Shown piece by piece: positions 52,456 through 62,219 of a stretch of DNA of 64,000 bases. The DNA is taken from contig NZ_JAATVU010000013.1 in assembly GCF_013184745.1 (NCBI RefSeq), positions 1 to 64,000 on the forward strand. The letters run 5' to 3'. The position numbers and the translations under genes were made by a program. The notes under the pieces were generated by a model that saw only the letters and a program-made list of their open reading frames with translations, made no database searches and was not told the origin of the DNA. Origin of the DNA: Mangrovicoccus sp. HB161399. Its GTDB lineage: Bacteria > Pseudomonadota > Alphaproteobacteria > Rhodobacterales > Rhodobacteraceae. Each line of letters begins with the position of its first letter. Within the stretch, counting starts at the first letter, position 1.

Positions 52456-53259
52456 ATGGGATTTCCCGGCATCTGGATGACCGAGAGCGGCACGGTGGCC
52501 TACCGCGTCGTCCCGAAATGCGCCTGCTCGACCATCGGCCAGATCCTCTACCACTCGGATCACGGGCGGTTCTATGACGGCGACATCCACGACGCCTCCG
52601 AAGGCCTATGGAAATGGTCGATGGAGGAACGCCGCGCCGCGATCGAGGATGCGGTCTTCGCCCCCGACGTCCCGGTCTTCACCTGCGTGCGCAACCCCTA
52701 CCGGCGGATCCTGTCGGCCTTCTTCGACAAGATCTGCGGCGTGCAGCGCAACGGCAACCGCTACCGCGGCAACCTGGTGCCCAAGGTGATGCAGCTCTAC
52801 GGCGTGGAAGTGGACGGCAACTTCGACCAGATCGCCAGCTTCCGCCGCTTCCTGCTCTTCGCCCGCGACACGATCCTGTTCCGCAAGCCGATGGAGCCCG
52901 ACATCCACTGGTCGTCCCAGTCCGGCCATGTCGCGACGCTGATCGCCAATGGCGGCCGCTACGACCGGATCATCGCGACCGAGGATTTCGAGGCGGGGAT
53001 GCGCGCCGTTCTGTCGGATTTCGAGCCGCGCCACCCGGTCGAGCTTGCCGCGCTGCCGCGCTTCAACGAGAGCTCCGGCCACGGCCCCGAGCGCGCCCAC
53101 CCGGTGGAGGCCTATTTCGACGACATGTCCCGGCACATGGTCTGGGAAGCCTACCGCCGGGACTTCGAGCTGTTCCGCTACGACCCGGCCGATCCGGGAC
53201 GCGCCGCGCCTCTGGGCGAGATCGACCTCGGCGAGGTCCATCGCTGCCTGTCGGACTGA
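52456..53259 (+). CDS. Sulfotransferase family protein
   Basis: A 267-residue enzyme of the carbohydrate sulfotransferase type. The PAPS-binding loop is YRVVPKCACSTIGQIL, and the 3'-phosphate motif is CVRNPYRRILSAFFDK. It probably sulfates a surface glycan. ATG 52456 follows AGAAGGG. The gene is divergent from the GT14 gene with only 78 bp between, so their control regions overlap. Confidence 0.88.
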   Translation: MGFPGIWMTESGTVAYRVVPKCACSTIGQILYHSDHGRFYDGDIHDASEGLWKWSMEERRAAIEDAVFAPDVPVFTCVRNPYRRILSAFFDKICGVQRNGNRYRGNLVPKVMQLYGVEVDGNFDQIASFRRFLLFARDTILFRKPMEPDIHWSSQSGHVATLIANGGRYDRIIATEDFEAGMRAVLSDFEPRHPVELAALPRFNESSGHGPERAHPVEAYFDDMSRHMVWEAYRRDFELFRYDPADPGRAAPLGEIDLGEVHRCLSD

Positions 53260-53352
53260 CCGGCCCGCCTGCCGCGATCAGCAATGCCTTGACCGAGCCG
53301 CGCTAGAGTCGCGCGTGCCGCCCCGCCCCGGCGCCCGCACGGAGATGAGCCG

Positions 53353-54690
53353 GTGACGCAGTACCCGACTTTCGGCACGCTGAAGGAGACCGACACGGTA
53401 TTGCCGGAAATCCCAGAGACGCTGGCCGGCGGGGCCTTCCGCCGCCGCCCGGCGGCAGCGGCTGGATGGCAGCGGCGCTGCGCAAGCTGGCCGCGGCAAG
53501 GCAGGAAGACGGCCGGAAGCAGCCTGAGCAGCTCATCGAATTCACCATGCTGTCGAACGAGGTCGCTGCTGCCTGCGGCTCGATCATGGTTTCCAGCGAG
53601 GAGTTCTCCGTCCCGGTGCAATCCATCGGCCAAACGGCCGGCGATTTCCGGAGCGTGTCTCGGGACATGCGCGGCTCCGCGACCGAAGCGTGCCACCAGA
53701 TGGCGGAGGCCGACGGAGCCACCGGCCGCTCGATGGAGGCCATGCGCGCGGCGCTGGCCATGTCCGGACGGCTGGCACGGGCTTCCGGCAACATTGCCAA
53801 GGCGGTCAAGCAAATCGGCCCGATCGCCATGCTGACCAACCTGCTGGCGTCGAATGACAGCCTCGGGGCCGCCGCGCAGGCGATGCCGGGCACGGGATTT
53901 CGGTCGTCGCCGAGGAGGTCCGGGCACTGTCGGAACAGACCAGGACCGCGACGAAGGCGATCCGCGGGACGGTCTCAAGCTTCGACTCCGAGGTCCCGGC
54001 CATCGCCCGGAGCGTCGGCGATGCCGAGGGCACGGCCGAAGTGGCGCAGAAGAACCTCGCAGTGCTCGACGGCGTGCTCGGCCTCGACGACCGCCTGCAG
54101 GGCATCGCCGGCGCGGTGACCTCGCAAGCGGACGCGACCGGCAAGCCGGCGCGCGATGCCGCCGAAACCAGCCGCCTGGCCGAGGCCAATATCGACATCA
54201 CCCGGACCAGCGACACGGCGATCACCGCGCTGGTCCCGGCCTCCGCGCGGGAGCTGGCCAAGGTCGCGGAGCTGGACGTGCCCGCCAAGATCGCGCGCCT
54301 GGCCAAGGCCGATGGCGTGTTCTGGAAGAGGCGGCTCGCGGATCTGTTCTTCGGCCGCACGCGCGTCGACCAGAGCGAGCTGAGCGACCATCGCTGCTGC
54401 CGCCTCGGCAAGTGCCATGGAGGACCCGACTCGGCCGCCTGCCGGGATCTCGAGGCGCCCCATGCACAGGTGCATGCGGCCGGAATCCGCGCGGTCGGCG
54501 CGTTCAACGCGGGACGCCGCCAGGAAGCGCTCGCGGCAATGTCAGAGGTCGAAGCCTGCTCGAAGGAGGTGATCCGCCTGCTGGACCGGCTGATCGCGGA
54601 AGACGCCGCGGAAGACGCGAGGCGCCGAGCGCTCGCTCCGCCGGCTGCATCCGGCACATGCGCTACCATCGGCTGGCGCGCGCCGCAGTA
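53353..54690 (+). pseudogene. Methyl-accepting chemotaxis protein with CZB domain, frameshifted
   Basis: Three frames hold one protein. It starts near GTG 53353 (TQYPTFGTLKETD), shifts around 53440-53465 into AALRKLAAARQEDG and MLTNLLASNDSLGAAAQA, and shifts again near 53874 into GHGISVVAEEVRALSEQT, the MCP hairpin tip. Restoring one C at about 53874 recovers the family's AARAGDAGHGF. The C-terminus is a chemoreceptor zinc-binding (CZB) domain with HRCCRLGKC and HAQVHAAGI. No membrane segments, so the parent was soluble. It ends near 54690. Confidence 0.75.
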
Positions 54691-55575
54691 CAGAACATTG
54701 CCGCCCCATGTTGGGTTCAGACTTGTCTCGGGTCAGCCCGCATCCGGCCCCACCCCGGTCCGGGCTGCGGGGCTCCCGGAATTCCGTCCGCCTGTCCGGC
54801 GACCCGGGCCTCCGCGGCTGCCCCTCCTCCGTCTCCAGGCAACATGGCGAGACGCGCTCCGCGCTGGTCCGGCCCCGGACATGGCAGCGGCGCGTCACGC
54901 GATTTCTTCCCGCCCTTCCCGCGCAAAACGCCTGGCCGCTCTTCGCGGCCAACGCGGGGTCGGCCAATCAGACGTCCCGCTGGCGGGCGAACCCGGCTGC
55001 GCCCGACGGCCAGCCGGCTTTGTCACGGCACTTGGCCCGGGACCCGCGCATTTCCTCCATGATGGCCATGGCGCCCGCCGGGCATGCAGCGCTGCTCCGA
55101 CATCCCCGGCCTGCCCCGAAAGACGCCAGGGACAAACGCCACCCATCCGCGCAAGGGCCTCCGATCGCACACGGCACCGGCATGACGGCTGCGGCGACCT
55201 TGGCGAAGGCGTCCAAGCGCGCATCGCAGCGCGCGTTTGCAGCAACCGGACCGGAGGCAAGGGCGATGCCCGGCAGCCGGGACGACGCCATAGGGCTGGC
55301 GCCGACACCGCATCCGGACGCCCGGTCCGTCAGAGGCAGGCACCTGGCAGTTCCCCCCAAGGCGCGGAGAAGGGCATCGCGGGCCGCCGGCCTGGAAAGC
55401 GCGATGCCTTCCCGGAAAAATGCAGGTATCGGAGGTTCCCGACATCCGGCGCGACGCCCGTCATGCGGCATCTGCCGCGGATGCGCCCCGGTCCGGCTGG
55501 CCCCTGCCTGTCCGTCCGCCCCGGGACAACGCGGGCCGGAGTTCCGCCGCCCCGGACAGGACGGCGGCGGACGGA
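54691..55575. other. Long gene-free stretch
   Basis: GC-rich DNA between the broken chemoreceptor and the kinase gene. A minus-strand frame near 55330-55000 has somewhat protein-like composition but no start signal or recognisable family. No clear gene supported. Confidence 0.4.
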
Positions 55576-56568
55576 TCAGGCGGCGAGGCCGGCCGCGCGG
55601 AAGGCGCCCGCAACGTCGGTCTGGGGCCGCGCGCCCATATGGCGGATGACCTCCGCCGCGGCGAGCACGCCCATCTTGCCGGCCGTCGCCAGGTCGCGCC
55701 CAGAGGCCAGCCCGTAGAGCAGCCCGGCGGCGAACTGGTCGCCCGCGCCGGTGGCATCCAGCGGAACCACCTTCGTCACAGGCACCTCGACCTTCTCGCC
55801 GCCGCGCAGCAGCCAGACGGACTCGCCCGAGCGGGTGCAGATCACGGTCTCGCAGACCGCGGCCGCCTCGGCCAGCGCGGCCTCCAGATCCTCGGTCTCG
55901 TAGAGCGCGCACCATTCATGGACATTGCCGATCACGTAATCCATCTGGCCCGAGATCAGCGCCTTGAAATCGGCACGGTGGCGGTTGACGCAGAACGGGT
56001 CCGAAAGGGCGATCCCGGCCTTGCCGCCGCCCTTGTGGCAGAGCTCGGCCGCCTTCAGGAAGGCCGCCTTCCCCGGGTCCTTGTCGAAGAGATAGCCCTC
56101 GAGGAACAGCAGCCCGCAATCGCCGGCGACCTCCTCGGGGACATGTTCGGGACCGACCGCGGCAGAGACGCCCAGATAGGTATTCATCGAGCGCTCGCCA
56201 TCGGGCGAGACGAAGATCATCGAGCGCGAGGTCGGAAGGTCGGCGGGCGCTGGCGCCACCGCGAAATCCGTGCCGCCGTCGGTCATCGCCTGCGCGTAGC
56301 CCTTCCCGAGGCTGTCGTCGCGGACGCGGCCCATGAAGGCCGTCTTCAGTCCCAGCTGGCCGATCCCGGCAAGCGAGTTTGCCACCGAGCCGCCCGGCGC
56401 CTCGGTGCGTTCCTTCATCGCGGCATAGAGCAGCTCGGCCCGCTCGCGCTCCACGAGCTGCATGATGCCCTTCTCGATGCCCATCAGGTCGAGGAAATGG
56501 TCGTCGACCGGCGACAGGACATCGACGATGGCATTGCCGATTCCGGCAACGGCGTAGCGGTGGCTCAT
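55576..56568 (-). CDS. PfkB family kinase, adenosine kinase-like
   Basis: A 330-residue ribokinase-fold enzyme, annotated in relatives as adenosine kinase. It begins YAVAGIGNAIVDVLSPVDD and carries GGSVANSLAGIGQLGLK, the lid and substrate region, with the catalytic ATGAGDQFAAGLLYGL (Asp base) near residue 300. ATG 56568 with GAGGAGA upstream overlaps the nth stop (ATGA), giving a two-gene operon with nth first. Confidence 0.9.
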   Translation of the reverse strand: MSHRYAVAGIGNAIVDVLSPVDDHFLDLMGIEKGIMQLVERERAELLYAAMKERTEAPGGSVANSLAGIGQLGLKTAFMGRVRDDSLGKGYAQAMTDGGTDFAVAPAPADLPTSRSMIFVSPDGERSMNTYLGVSAAVGPEHVPEEVAGDCGLLFLEGYLFDKDPGKAAFLKAAELCHKGGGKAGIALSDPFCVNRHRADFKALISGQMDYVIGNVHEWCALYETEDLEAALAEAAAVCETVICTRSGESVWLLRGGEKVEVPVTKVVPLDATGAGDQFAAGLLYGLASGRDLATAGKMGVLAAAEVIRHMGARPQTDVAGAFRAAGLAA

Positions 56569-57293
56569 GCGGTCTTCTCCTCGAACGCGCAGTAGTCTCG
56601 GATGATGCAGCGGCCGCAATCGGGCTTGCGTGCCTTGCAGATGTAGCGCCCGTGCAGGATCATCCAGTGATGGGCGTGCAGCTGGTACTCCGCCGGGATG
56701 TTGTCCTCAATGGCGCGTTCCACCGCATCGACGTCGCGGCCCGGGCAGAGTCCGGTGCGGTTGCCGACGCGGAAGATATGGGTGTCGACCGCCTGGGCGG
56801 GGATGCGCCACCACATGTTCAGCACGACATTCGCGGTCTTGCGCCCCACGCCGGGCAGCGATTGCAGCGCCGCGCGCGAGCTGGGCACCTCGCCGCCGTA
56901 TTCCTCGACGAGGATGCGGCTGAGCTTGATGACGTTCTTCGCCTTGTTGCGGAACAGCCCGATCGTCTTGATGTGCCCGATCAGCCCCTCCTCGCCCAGA
57001 TCCAGCATCTTCTGCGGCGTGTCCACCGTGGCGAAGAGCGCGCGCGTGGCGCGGTTCACGCCCACGTCGGTGGCCTGCGCCGACAGCGCCACGGCGACCA
57101 GCAGCGTATAGGCGTTCACGTGGTCGAGCTCGCCCTTCGGCTCGGGCTCGGACTGGCGGAAGGCCTCGAAGGCCGCGCGGACGGTGTTGTAATGGGCCTG
57201 CGGCGCCATCGGCGTCGCCGACGGGGCGGAGGCGGCAGGCGCGCGCAGCTTCTTGCGGCGCGCCGGCCCGGAGGGGGCAGGTGTCTGGGCCAT
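56565..57293 (-). CDS. nth: Endonuclease III
   Basis: DNA glycosylase/AP lyase that removes oxidised pyrimidines. The 242 residues include the helix-hairpin-helix LPGVGRKTANVV with the catalytic Lys, then QAVDTHIFRV with the catalytic Asp, and a C-terminal 4Fe-4S motif of spacing C-x6-C-x2-C-x5-C (CKARKPDCGRC ... YC). The first 35 residues are a basic, Pro/Ala-rich extension. ATG 57293 is preferred; the longer open frame upstream has no family similarity. Confidence 0.94.
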   Translation of the reverse strand: MAQTPAPSGPARRKKLRAPAASAPSATPMAPQAHYNTVRAAFEAFRQSEPEPKGELDHVNAYTLLVAVALSAQATDVGVNRATRALFATVDTPQKMLDLGEEGLIGHIKTIGLFRNKAKNVIKLSRILVEEYGGEVPSSRAALQSLPGVGRKTANVVLNMWWRIPAQAVDTHIFRVGNRTGLCPGRDVDAVERAIEDNIPAEYQLHAHHWMILHGRYICKARKPDCGRCIIRDYCAFEEKTA

Positions 57294-57820
57294 CTTCCCT
57301 AGCTCTTGCAAGGTCGGTTCCCTTTCATAGGCGGCGCACGCCCGGGATGCCAGCCCGGCGGGATGCCGCGCGCCGCCGAAACCGCTGACGGCATGGCGCA
57401 TCCGGAAAACCATGCATTGGCAAGGGCCAACACGTCCTTCCGGGAGCTTTCGGACCGGCATCCTGCAGCGGGGCCCGTTGACCATGGATGCCGAATTCGA
57501 TTGCCTGACAGGCGATCCCGCCGCCACCGGTGCCACGCTCGGCACCGTCGGCCATCCGGTGGCGGGCACAGGTCCCCGGAGCGGTTGGGGCCCCCTCGTG
57601 CGGACCGAAGGCACCTTCCTGCAGATCCCCGCAACCCGGACCGACAGGACCTTCGGCCTGCCCGCAATCCGCATGCAGGAGGGCGGAAGACGTCGTGCAG
57701 CCGCTCGCGGTCGGCAGCACATCCGGTATTCCCTCCGCGGCTGCAGCCACGGCGCTGTCAGCGGCGGGTTGTCCCTGGCTTGAACTGGCCGATACAGCGA
57801 TGCCGACGGCTGCACGCCGG
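57294..57820. other. Gene-free stretch with weak coding relics
   Basis: A plus-strand frame from about 57484 reads MDAEFDCLTGDPAATGATLG and somewhat like a secreted protein, but I do not recognise it and it merges into the RTX-like remnant that follows. Confidence 0.35.
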
Positions 57821-58930
57821 CCACGCAGGTGTGCGAGGCGGATGCCCGCGAGACCGCCGCGATGATTGCCGTGACCACTTCGGACGAAGGCGTCTGGGCC
57901 GGTCCGAGCATGTCGGATCTTGCGACGGGCCAGCCTGCGCCGATCCGGAAAAGCGATTTTGGCATGCGGAAGGCCGAGAGGCTCGAATATGCCGCCGTCG
58001 CCGCCCTAACAGACGGGCGGCTGTCTCCTCGGCAGGACTCCTTGCGAGGCCGGCAGCGAAGGCGGCGGGGCCGGTTTCTGCATCATCGGCCGGTTCTTCG
58101 TCGGCTACGGCAGCGCGGACGACGCCGCCGCGGTCCTGCCCGATGCCGGCCATGCCTGCGCCGAAAAGACCGCCTGCGGGACGAGCCAGCCGCAGGCCAC
58201 CACGCTTGAGAACGGCGGCTTCGCGCAGAGTCCCCGGGCCGGCATCACGCCCCTCCTCCTCTTCGGTGCCGACGACACGGCCATCACCGGCACGCTGGAG
58301 ACCGGCGGTATGGAAAGCGGCGGGATGGAAGGCGGCGCGGATTCCCAGACCTATTGCGGCAGGCGAAGGACGGCATGACCAGCGCGAAGGCCGGAGCGGC
58401 TACCGTCAAGGACGGCGCGGCTGACGACACCGTCAACGGCAATGCCAGCCAGGAACCGCACAGCGGCGCGGATGCCGACGTCATCCCTGGCGGCGGCGGC
58501 GTCAAAAGAGATGCCGGACGCAGCACCGTCGACCTGAGAGGCGACGTATCCCTGATCATGGGGGCAGGCGACTACGCGCTGCGCTGCGGATCGGAGGGCG
58601 ACACGATCTTCGGCGGCAAAGGCCGGTATCGCATGCAGGGCGGATGCGGTGCCGATCTTGCCGGTCTGGACGCGGAAAACGGCCATTGCAGCGGCAACGC
58701 CTCGGACATCGTTGATGGCAACGACGTGCTGACCGGCGATCCCGGAACGGACGTCCTGCTTTTGCGGGCCTGCTCGGCAACCACGCGACCACCGATTGCG
58801 GGAGTGGAACCGGGCGGAGCGGCCATGCGATCAACGATGGAGCCGACCCGTTCGGCACCGTGCTCTATCTGGAGGGTGCCGGCTGGGGCACAAACATTTC
58901 CCGCGCCGGTTTCCCCGGAACGATCCTGAT
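57821..58930 (+). pseudogene. Remnant of an RTX-like calcium-binding repeat protein
   Basis: Several frames in turn read like one decayed exported protein. About 58045-58378 gives CIIGRFFVGYGSADDAAAVL and FGADDTAITGTLETGG, ending at a stop. The next frame (58354-58929) has Gly/Asp-rich nonapeptide-like units: GADADVIPGGGG, GDTIFGGKGRYRMQGGCGAD and GNDVLTGDPGTDVLLL. These match the GGxGxD style of haemolysin-type repeats but are degenerate. No continuous frame, no secretion genes nearby. Confidence 0.55.
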
Positions 58931-59030
58931 GGTCGGAGCCGGCGCGCGCGCTCCCTGTCGGAGAGCAGCTTCCTGTTCCTCTGCGGGCAACCCTTGGGCG
59001 GCAGGGGCGCGTGGCCCCTGCCCCTCTGCC

Positions 59031-59456
59031 TCAGGGGGCCAGCACCAGATGCGGCGTGCCGTCGGAGCGGCGCGCGGGCGAGACGCCGTCCGCCCCCACC
59101 AGCGCCGAGACCTGGCGGCGGAAATTCGAGAAGCTCTCGAACTCCACCACGTCCACAGGCTGGTCGAAGCGCAGCGAGATCTTCCAGTGGCTGCCCTGCT
59201 TCTCCAGCCCCAGCACTTCGCCCGCGAAAGGCTGCCCGAGGAACCGGCCGCGCACGCGCTGGCCGACCATCGCCGGGGTGTCGGGGGCGTTGCGCCGCGC
59301 GAGCGCGGCGGCGGTGTTCCAGTCGCGCACGCCATGGCGGCGGGCGACCTGTTCCAGCGCCTTGGACTGGGTCAGGGGGCGCCCGGCGGCGGCGGCATCG
59401 GCCCGCAGGGCGCGGGCCTCGGATTTCAGGACCTCGAGGGTCGGAAGGGCGGGCAT
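59031..59456 (-). CDS. Glyoxalase superfamily protein
   Basis: A 141-residue protein beginning with the conserved helical segment LKSEARALRADAAAAG then ALEQVARRHGVRDWNTA, a pattern I associate with Rhodobacteraceae proteins annotated as glyoxalase superfamily. The C-terminal half (GRFLGQPFAGEVLGLEKQG; ISLRFDQPVDVVEFESF) is beta-rich. No catalytic metal ligands can be assigned. It stands alone; a longer minus-strand frame over it is a shadow. Confidence 0.72.
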   Translation of the reverse strand: MPALPTLEVLKSEARALRADAAAAGRPLTQSKALEQVARRHGVRDWNTAAALARRNAPDTPAMVGQRVRGRFLGQPFAGEVLGLEKQGSHWKISLRFDQPVDVVEFESFSNFRRQVSALVGADGVSPARRSDGTPHLVLAP

Positions 59457-59636
59457 GGCATGTCCTTTCGCAGAGTCTGCGCCTCGGGATGGACAGGGCC
59501 CGCCTTGCCGTCCGGGCGCAAAAGCGTCGGGAGCATGGAACTTCGGAGCCGGACTTCACCATGGCCACAGGGCCGCGGGCGGCAGGTGCCGGAACCTGAG
59601 CCGCAGGTAAGCCTGCGCGGCCCGACTGTCAACGGC

Positions 59637-60410
59637 TCAGAGCCGCCGCCCCTCCTCGTGCTCCAGCCGCTGCTGCGAGACGGCCTCGTGCTTGTCGGCC
59701 TTCTGCTGTTCCTTGAGGCAGCGGGCGACGAAATCCATGTGCGCTGCCACGGCCTCGCGCGCGGCGGTCGGATCGCGGTCCTGCAGCGCGCGGTTGATGT
59801 CGCCGTGCTGGGCCAGCAGGATGTCGCGGGTGGCGCGCTGCTTGAACATGATCTGGCGGTTGTAGAACACGCCCTCGCGCAGCAGTTCGAACATCGAGCG
59901 CATCATGTGCAGCGTGATCACGTTGTGGCTGGCCTCGACGATGGACAGGTGGAATTCCGCGTCCAGCCGCGCCTCGTCGGCCGGGTTGCGCTTTCGGTGC
60001 GCCATCTCCATGCGGCGGTAGATCGTGTCGATCACTTTCAGGTCGGTATCCGAGGCCATGCGCGCGGCGCGCTCGGCGGCCAGACCCTCCAGGTCGCGGC
60101 GGAAGTCGATATAGTCGAAGACCGCATCCTCGTTGGTGGAGAACAGCCGCACCAGCGCAGGCGAGAAGGCGGAACCCAGCACCTCGGCGACGAAGACGCC
60201 CGAGCCCGCCCTCGCGGTCAGCAGCCCCTGGTCCTGCAGATGCGCCACTGCCTCGCGGAGGCTGGGACGGGAGACGCCGAGCTTTTCGGACAGGTCGCGT
60301 TCGGCCGGCAGGCGCTCGCCCGGGCGCAGCACGCCGCGCAGGATCAGATCCTCGATCTGGCGGACCACCGCCTGGCTGAGCTTCTCCGGCTCTATGCGTC
60401 TGAATGTCAT
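59637..60410 (-). CDS. GntR family transcriptional regulator (FCD domain, PdhR/LldR-like)
   Basis: A 257-residue repressor. The winged helix begins AVVRQIEDLILRGVLRPGER and has ERDLSEKLGVSRPSLREAV. The FCD ligand domain follows, with metal-binding positions suggested by RRDLEGLAAERAA, DAEFHLSIVEASHN and RDILLAQHGDI. This subgroup senses small carboxylates such as pyruvate or lactate. ATG 60410 is chosen. TGGT and AACC arms about 17-34 bp upstream could be an autoregulatory site but are poorly symmetric. Confidence 0.88.
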   Translation of the reverse strand: MTFRRIEPEKLSQAVVRQIEDLILRGVLRPGERLPAERDLSEKLGVSRPSLREAVAHLQDQGLLTARAGSGVFVAEVLGSAFSPALVRLFSTNEDAVFDYIDFRRDLEGLAAERAARMASDTDLKVIDTIYRRMEMAHRKRNPADEARLDAEFHLSIVEASHNVITLHMMRSMFELLREGVFYNRQIMFKQRATRDILLAQHGDINRALQDRDPTAAREAVAAHMDFVARCLKEQQKADKHEAVSQQRLEHEEGRRL

Positions 60411-60509
60411 TTGCCTGCCCCCGATCTGGTCAGATGTTATAACCGGAGCGGCCTGCAGGGCAACGCCCTGCACGGAAACCGCTCCGATTTCCTGACCGGG
60501 AGCGCAGGA

Positions 60510-61163
60510 TCAGGCCGTCGGGCGGATGATGACCTCGACGCGGCGGTTCTGCGCGCGGCCCTCGGGGGTGAGGTTGGAGGCGACCGGCTGGTCCTCGCCC
60601 TTGCCTGTGGAGGTGATGCGGCCGCCCGCGACCCCGGCATTGACGAGCACGCCCGCCACGGCGCCTGCGCGGCGGTTCGACAGGTCGAAATTGTAGCCCG
60701 CCGAGCCGGTGTTGTCGGTATGGCCGACGATCTGGACCGTGGTATCGGGATATTGCTGCAGGTTGCGGGCGAGCGCCTGCAGGTCGCTGCGGCTTGCGGA
60801 AGAAACCGAGGCACTGTCGGTGGCGAAAAGCACGTCCTGCGGGAAATTCACCAAGAGGCTGTCACCGGTATTCGTGACGGTGATCGCATCGTTGCCGAGG
60901 TCGTTGCGCAGCGAGGCCGCCTGGCGGTCGAGATACTCGCCGATTCCCGCGCCGAGAATGGCCCCCGCCGCAGTGCCGATGGCGACTGCCTTCGGATCGC
61001 GGTCGCCCGCCACGACGCCGGCGATCGCCCCGGCCGCCGCGCCAGTCAGCGCGCCGGCATTGCGGTTCTGGTTGTCGGGATTGTTGACGTTGTTCATCAG
61101 GGCCGGGTCGCAGGCCGACAGCGTCAGGGCCGCGGTGGTCAGCAGAAGGGTCGCTCGGATCAT
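60510..61163 (-). CDS. OmpA family outer-membrane lipoprotein (YiaD-like)
   Basis: A 217-residue lipoprotein. The lipobox is LTLSACD near residue 18. Next come Gly/Ala-rich membrane-associating repeats (GALTGAAAGAIAGVVAG; AVAIGTAAGAILGAGIG). The C-terminal OmpA domain binds peptidoglycan (IVGHTDNTGSAGYNFDLSNR, then RVEVIIRP). The layout is the YiaD/glycine-zipper plus OmpA type. GAGGCG precedes the ATG. Confidence 0.93.
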   Translation of the reverse strand: MIRATLLLTTAALTLSACDPALMNNVNNPDNQNRNAGALTGAAAGAIAGVVAGDRDPKAVAIGTAAGAILGAGIGEYLDRQAASLRNDLGNDAITVTNTGDSLLVNFPQDVLFATDSASVSSASRSDLQALARNLQQYPDTTVQIVGHTDNTGSAGYNFDLSNRRAGAVAGVLVNAGVAGGRITSTGKGEDQPVASNLTPEGRAQNRRVEVIIRPTA

Positions 61164-61219
61164 GGATCGCCTCGTTGGTCGTTTTGGCGTCACTATAGAC
61201 GAGCCGGCGGAAAACGAAA

Positions 61220-62080
61220 TCACTCCGCGGTGACCTCTGCGTGTGCATCGGCGCGGGCGCTCTCCCAGGCGAGGATCGCGCGCTTGACCGTCAGCCCCCA
61301 ATGGTAGCCGCCGAGCCCGCCGGATTTCCGCAGCGCGCGGTGGCAGGGGATGAACAGGCTGACCGGGTTGCGCCCGACCGCGGTGCCGACGGCCCGGACC
61401 GCCTTCGGATGGCCGATGGCACGGGCGATGTCGGAATAGGTGGTGACATGGCCGGAGGGGATCTGCAGCAGCGCCTCCCAGACCTTGATCTGGAACGGCG
61501 CGCCGATCAGGTGGAGCTTGCCGCCCCGGCCCTCGAAGGCGGCGCGGGCCAGCGCGCCGACCCGCGCCGGCTCCTCGGCGAAGCGTGCTGCAGGCCAGCG
61601 GGCAGCCATGTCCTCCCAGGCGGCCGCGCGGCCGAATTCCCCGCTGAAGGCCATGCCGCAAAGGCCGCGGGCCGTCGCCATCGCGAGCGCCTCGCCGAAC
61701 GGCGTGTCGATCCAGGCCCAGCCGATCTCCAGCCCCTCTCCCTTGCGCGCGTAGTCGCCGGGGCTCATCGCCTCCCAGGTCAGGAACAGATCGTGCAGCC
61801 GTCCCGCCCCGGACAGGCCGAGCGCATGCGCGGTGTCCAGCGTCGTGTGCCGCTCGGCCAGAAGCCGCCTTGCATGTCCGAGCGTCAGGTACTGCTGGTA
61901 GCGCTTCGGCGAGACCCCGGCCCAGGCCGAGAACAGCCGCTGGAAATGCGCGGGCGACATGCCCATCCGGCGCGCAAGGTCGTCCAGCGCCAGCACTTCG
62001 CCGCCCGCGCGGTCAATCTCCTCGATGGCGCGGCCGATGACGCCGTAATGGTAGTCTGTCTCGAGGGCGGTGTCGGGCAT
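61220..62080 (-). CDS. AraC-type HTH fused to methylated-DNA-[protein]-cysteine S-methyltransferase
   Basis: A 286-residue Ada-like protein lacking the N-terminal phosphotriester-Cys domain. Residues about 15-105 are an AraC HTH (ALDDLARRMGMSPAHFQRLF). The rest is the O6-alkylguanine transferase with IPSGHVTTYSDIARAIGHP and the acceptor Cys in NPVSLFIPCHRAL. It repairs O6-methylguanine and may act as a regulator. ATG 62080 has AGGA 8 nt upstream; an ATG at 62095 is also possible. Confidence 0.92.
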   Translation of the reverse strand: MPDTALETDYHYGVIGRAIEEIDRAGGEVLALDDLARRMGMSPAHFQRLFSAWAGVSPKRYQQYLTLGHARRLLAERHTTLDTAHALGLSGAGRLHDLFLTWEAMSPGDYARKGEGLEIGWAWIDTPFGEALAMATARGLCGMAFSGEFGRAAAWEDMAARWPAARFAEEPARVGALARAAFEGRGGKLHLIGAPFQIKVWEALLQIPSGHVTTYSDIARAIGHPKAVRAVGTAVGRNPVSLFIPCHRALRKSGGLGGYHWGLTVKRAILAWESARADAHAEVTAE

Positions 62081-62162
62081 GGCTGGGTCCTGCATTGGTG
62101 TCGGCCCATCCTATCCGCGCGCCCCGCCCCGCGCGACCCGGAGCTTGCGCCAAATGCAGGAA

Positions 62163-62190
62163 GCCCCGCAGGGGGCGTCCCTGCGGGGTT
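62163..62190 (-). terminator. Terminator of the F0 ATP synthase operon
   Basis: Stem CCCCGCAGGG/CCCTGCGGGG with a 5-nt loop, about 30 bp past the atpF stop on the minus strand. The T-run is weak. Confidence 0.6.
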
Positions 62191-62219
62191 CAGGAATGTC
62201 GCGGCGGCGGAGCGGCGGC

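Noticed and set aside
54968-55915. Minus-strand frame downstream of the kinase as a regulator gene
   Set aside because: A segment near 55330-55000 looked slightly like a ligand-binding domain, but there is no start signal and no consistent motif. Part of the frame lies within the kinase gene in another frame.
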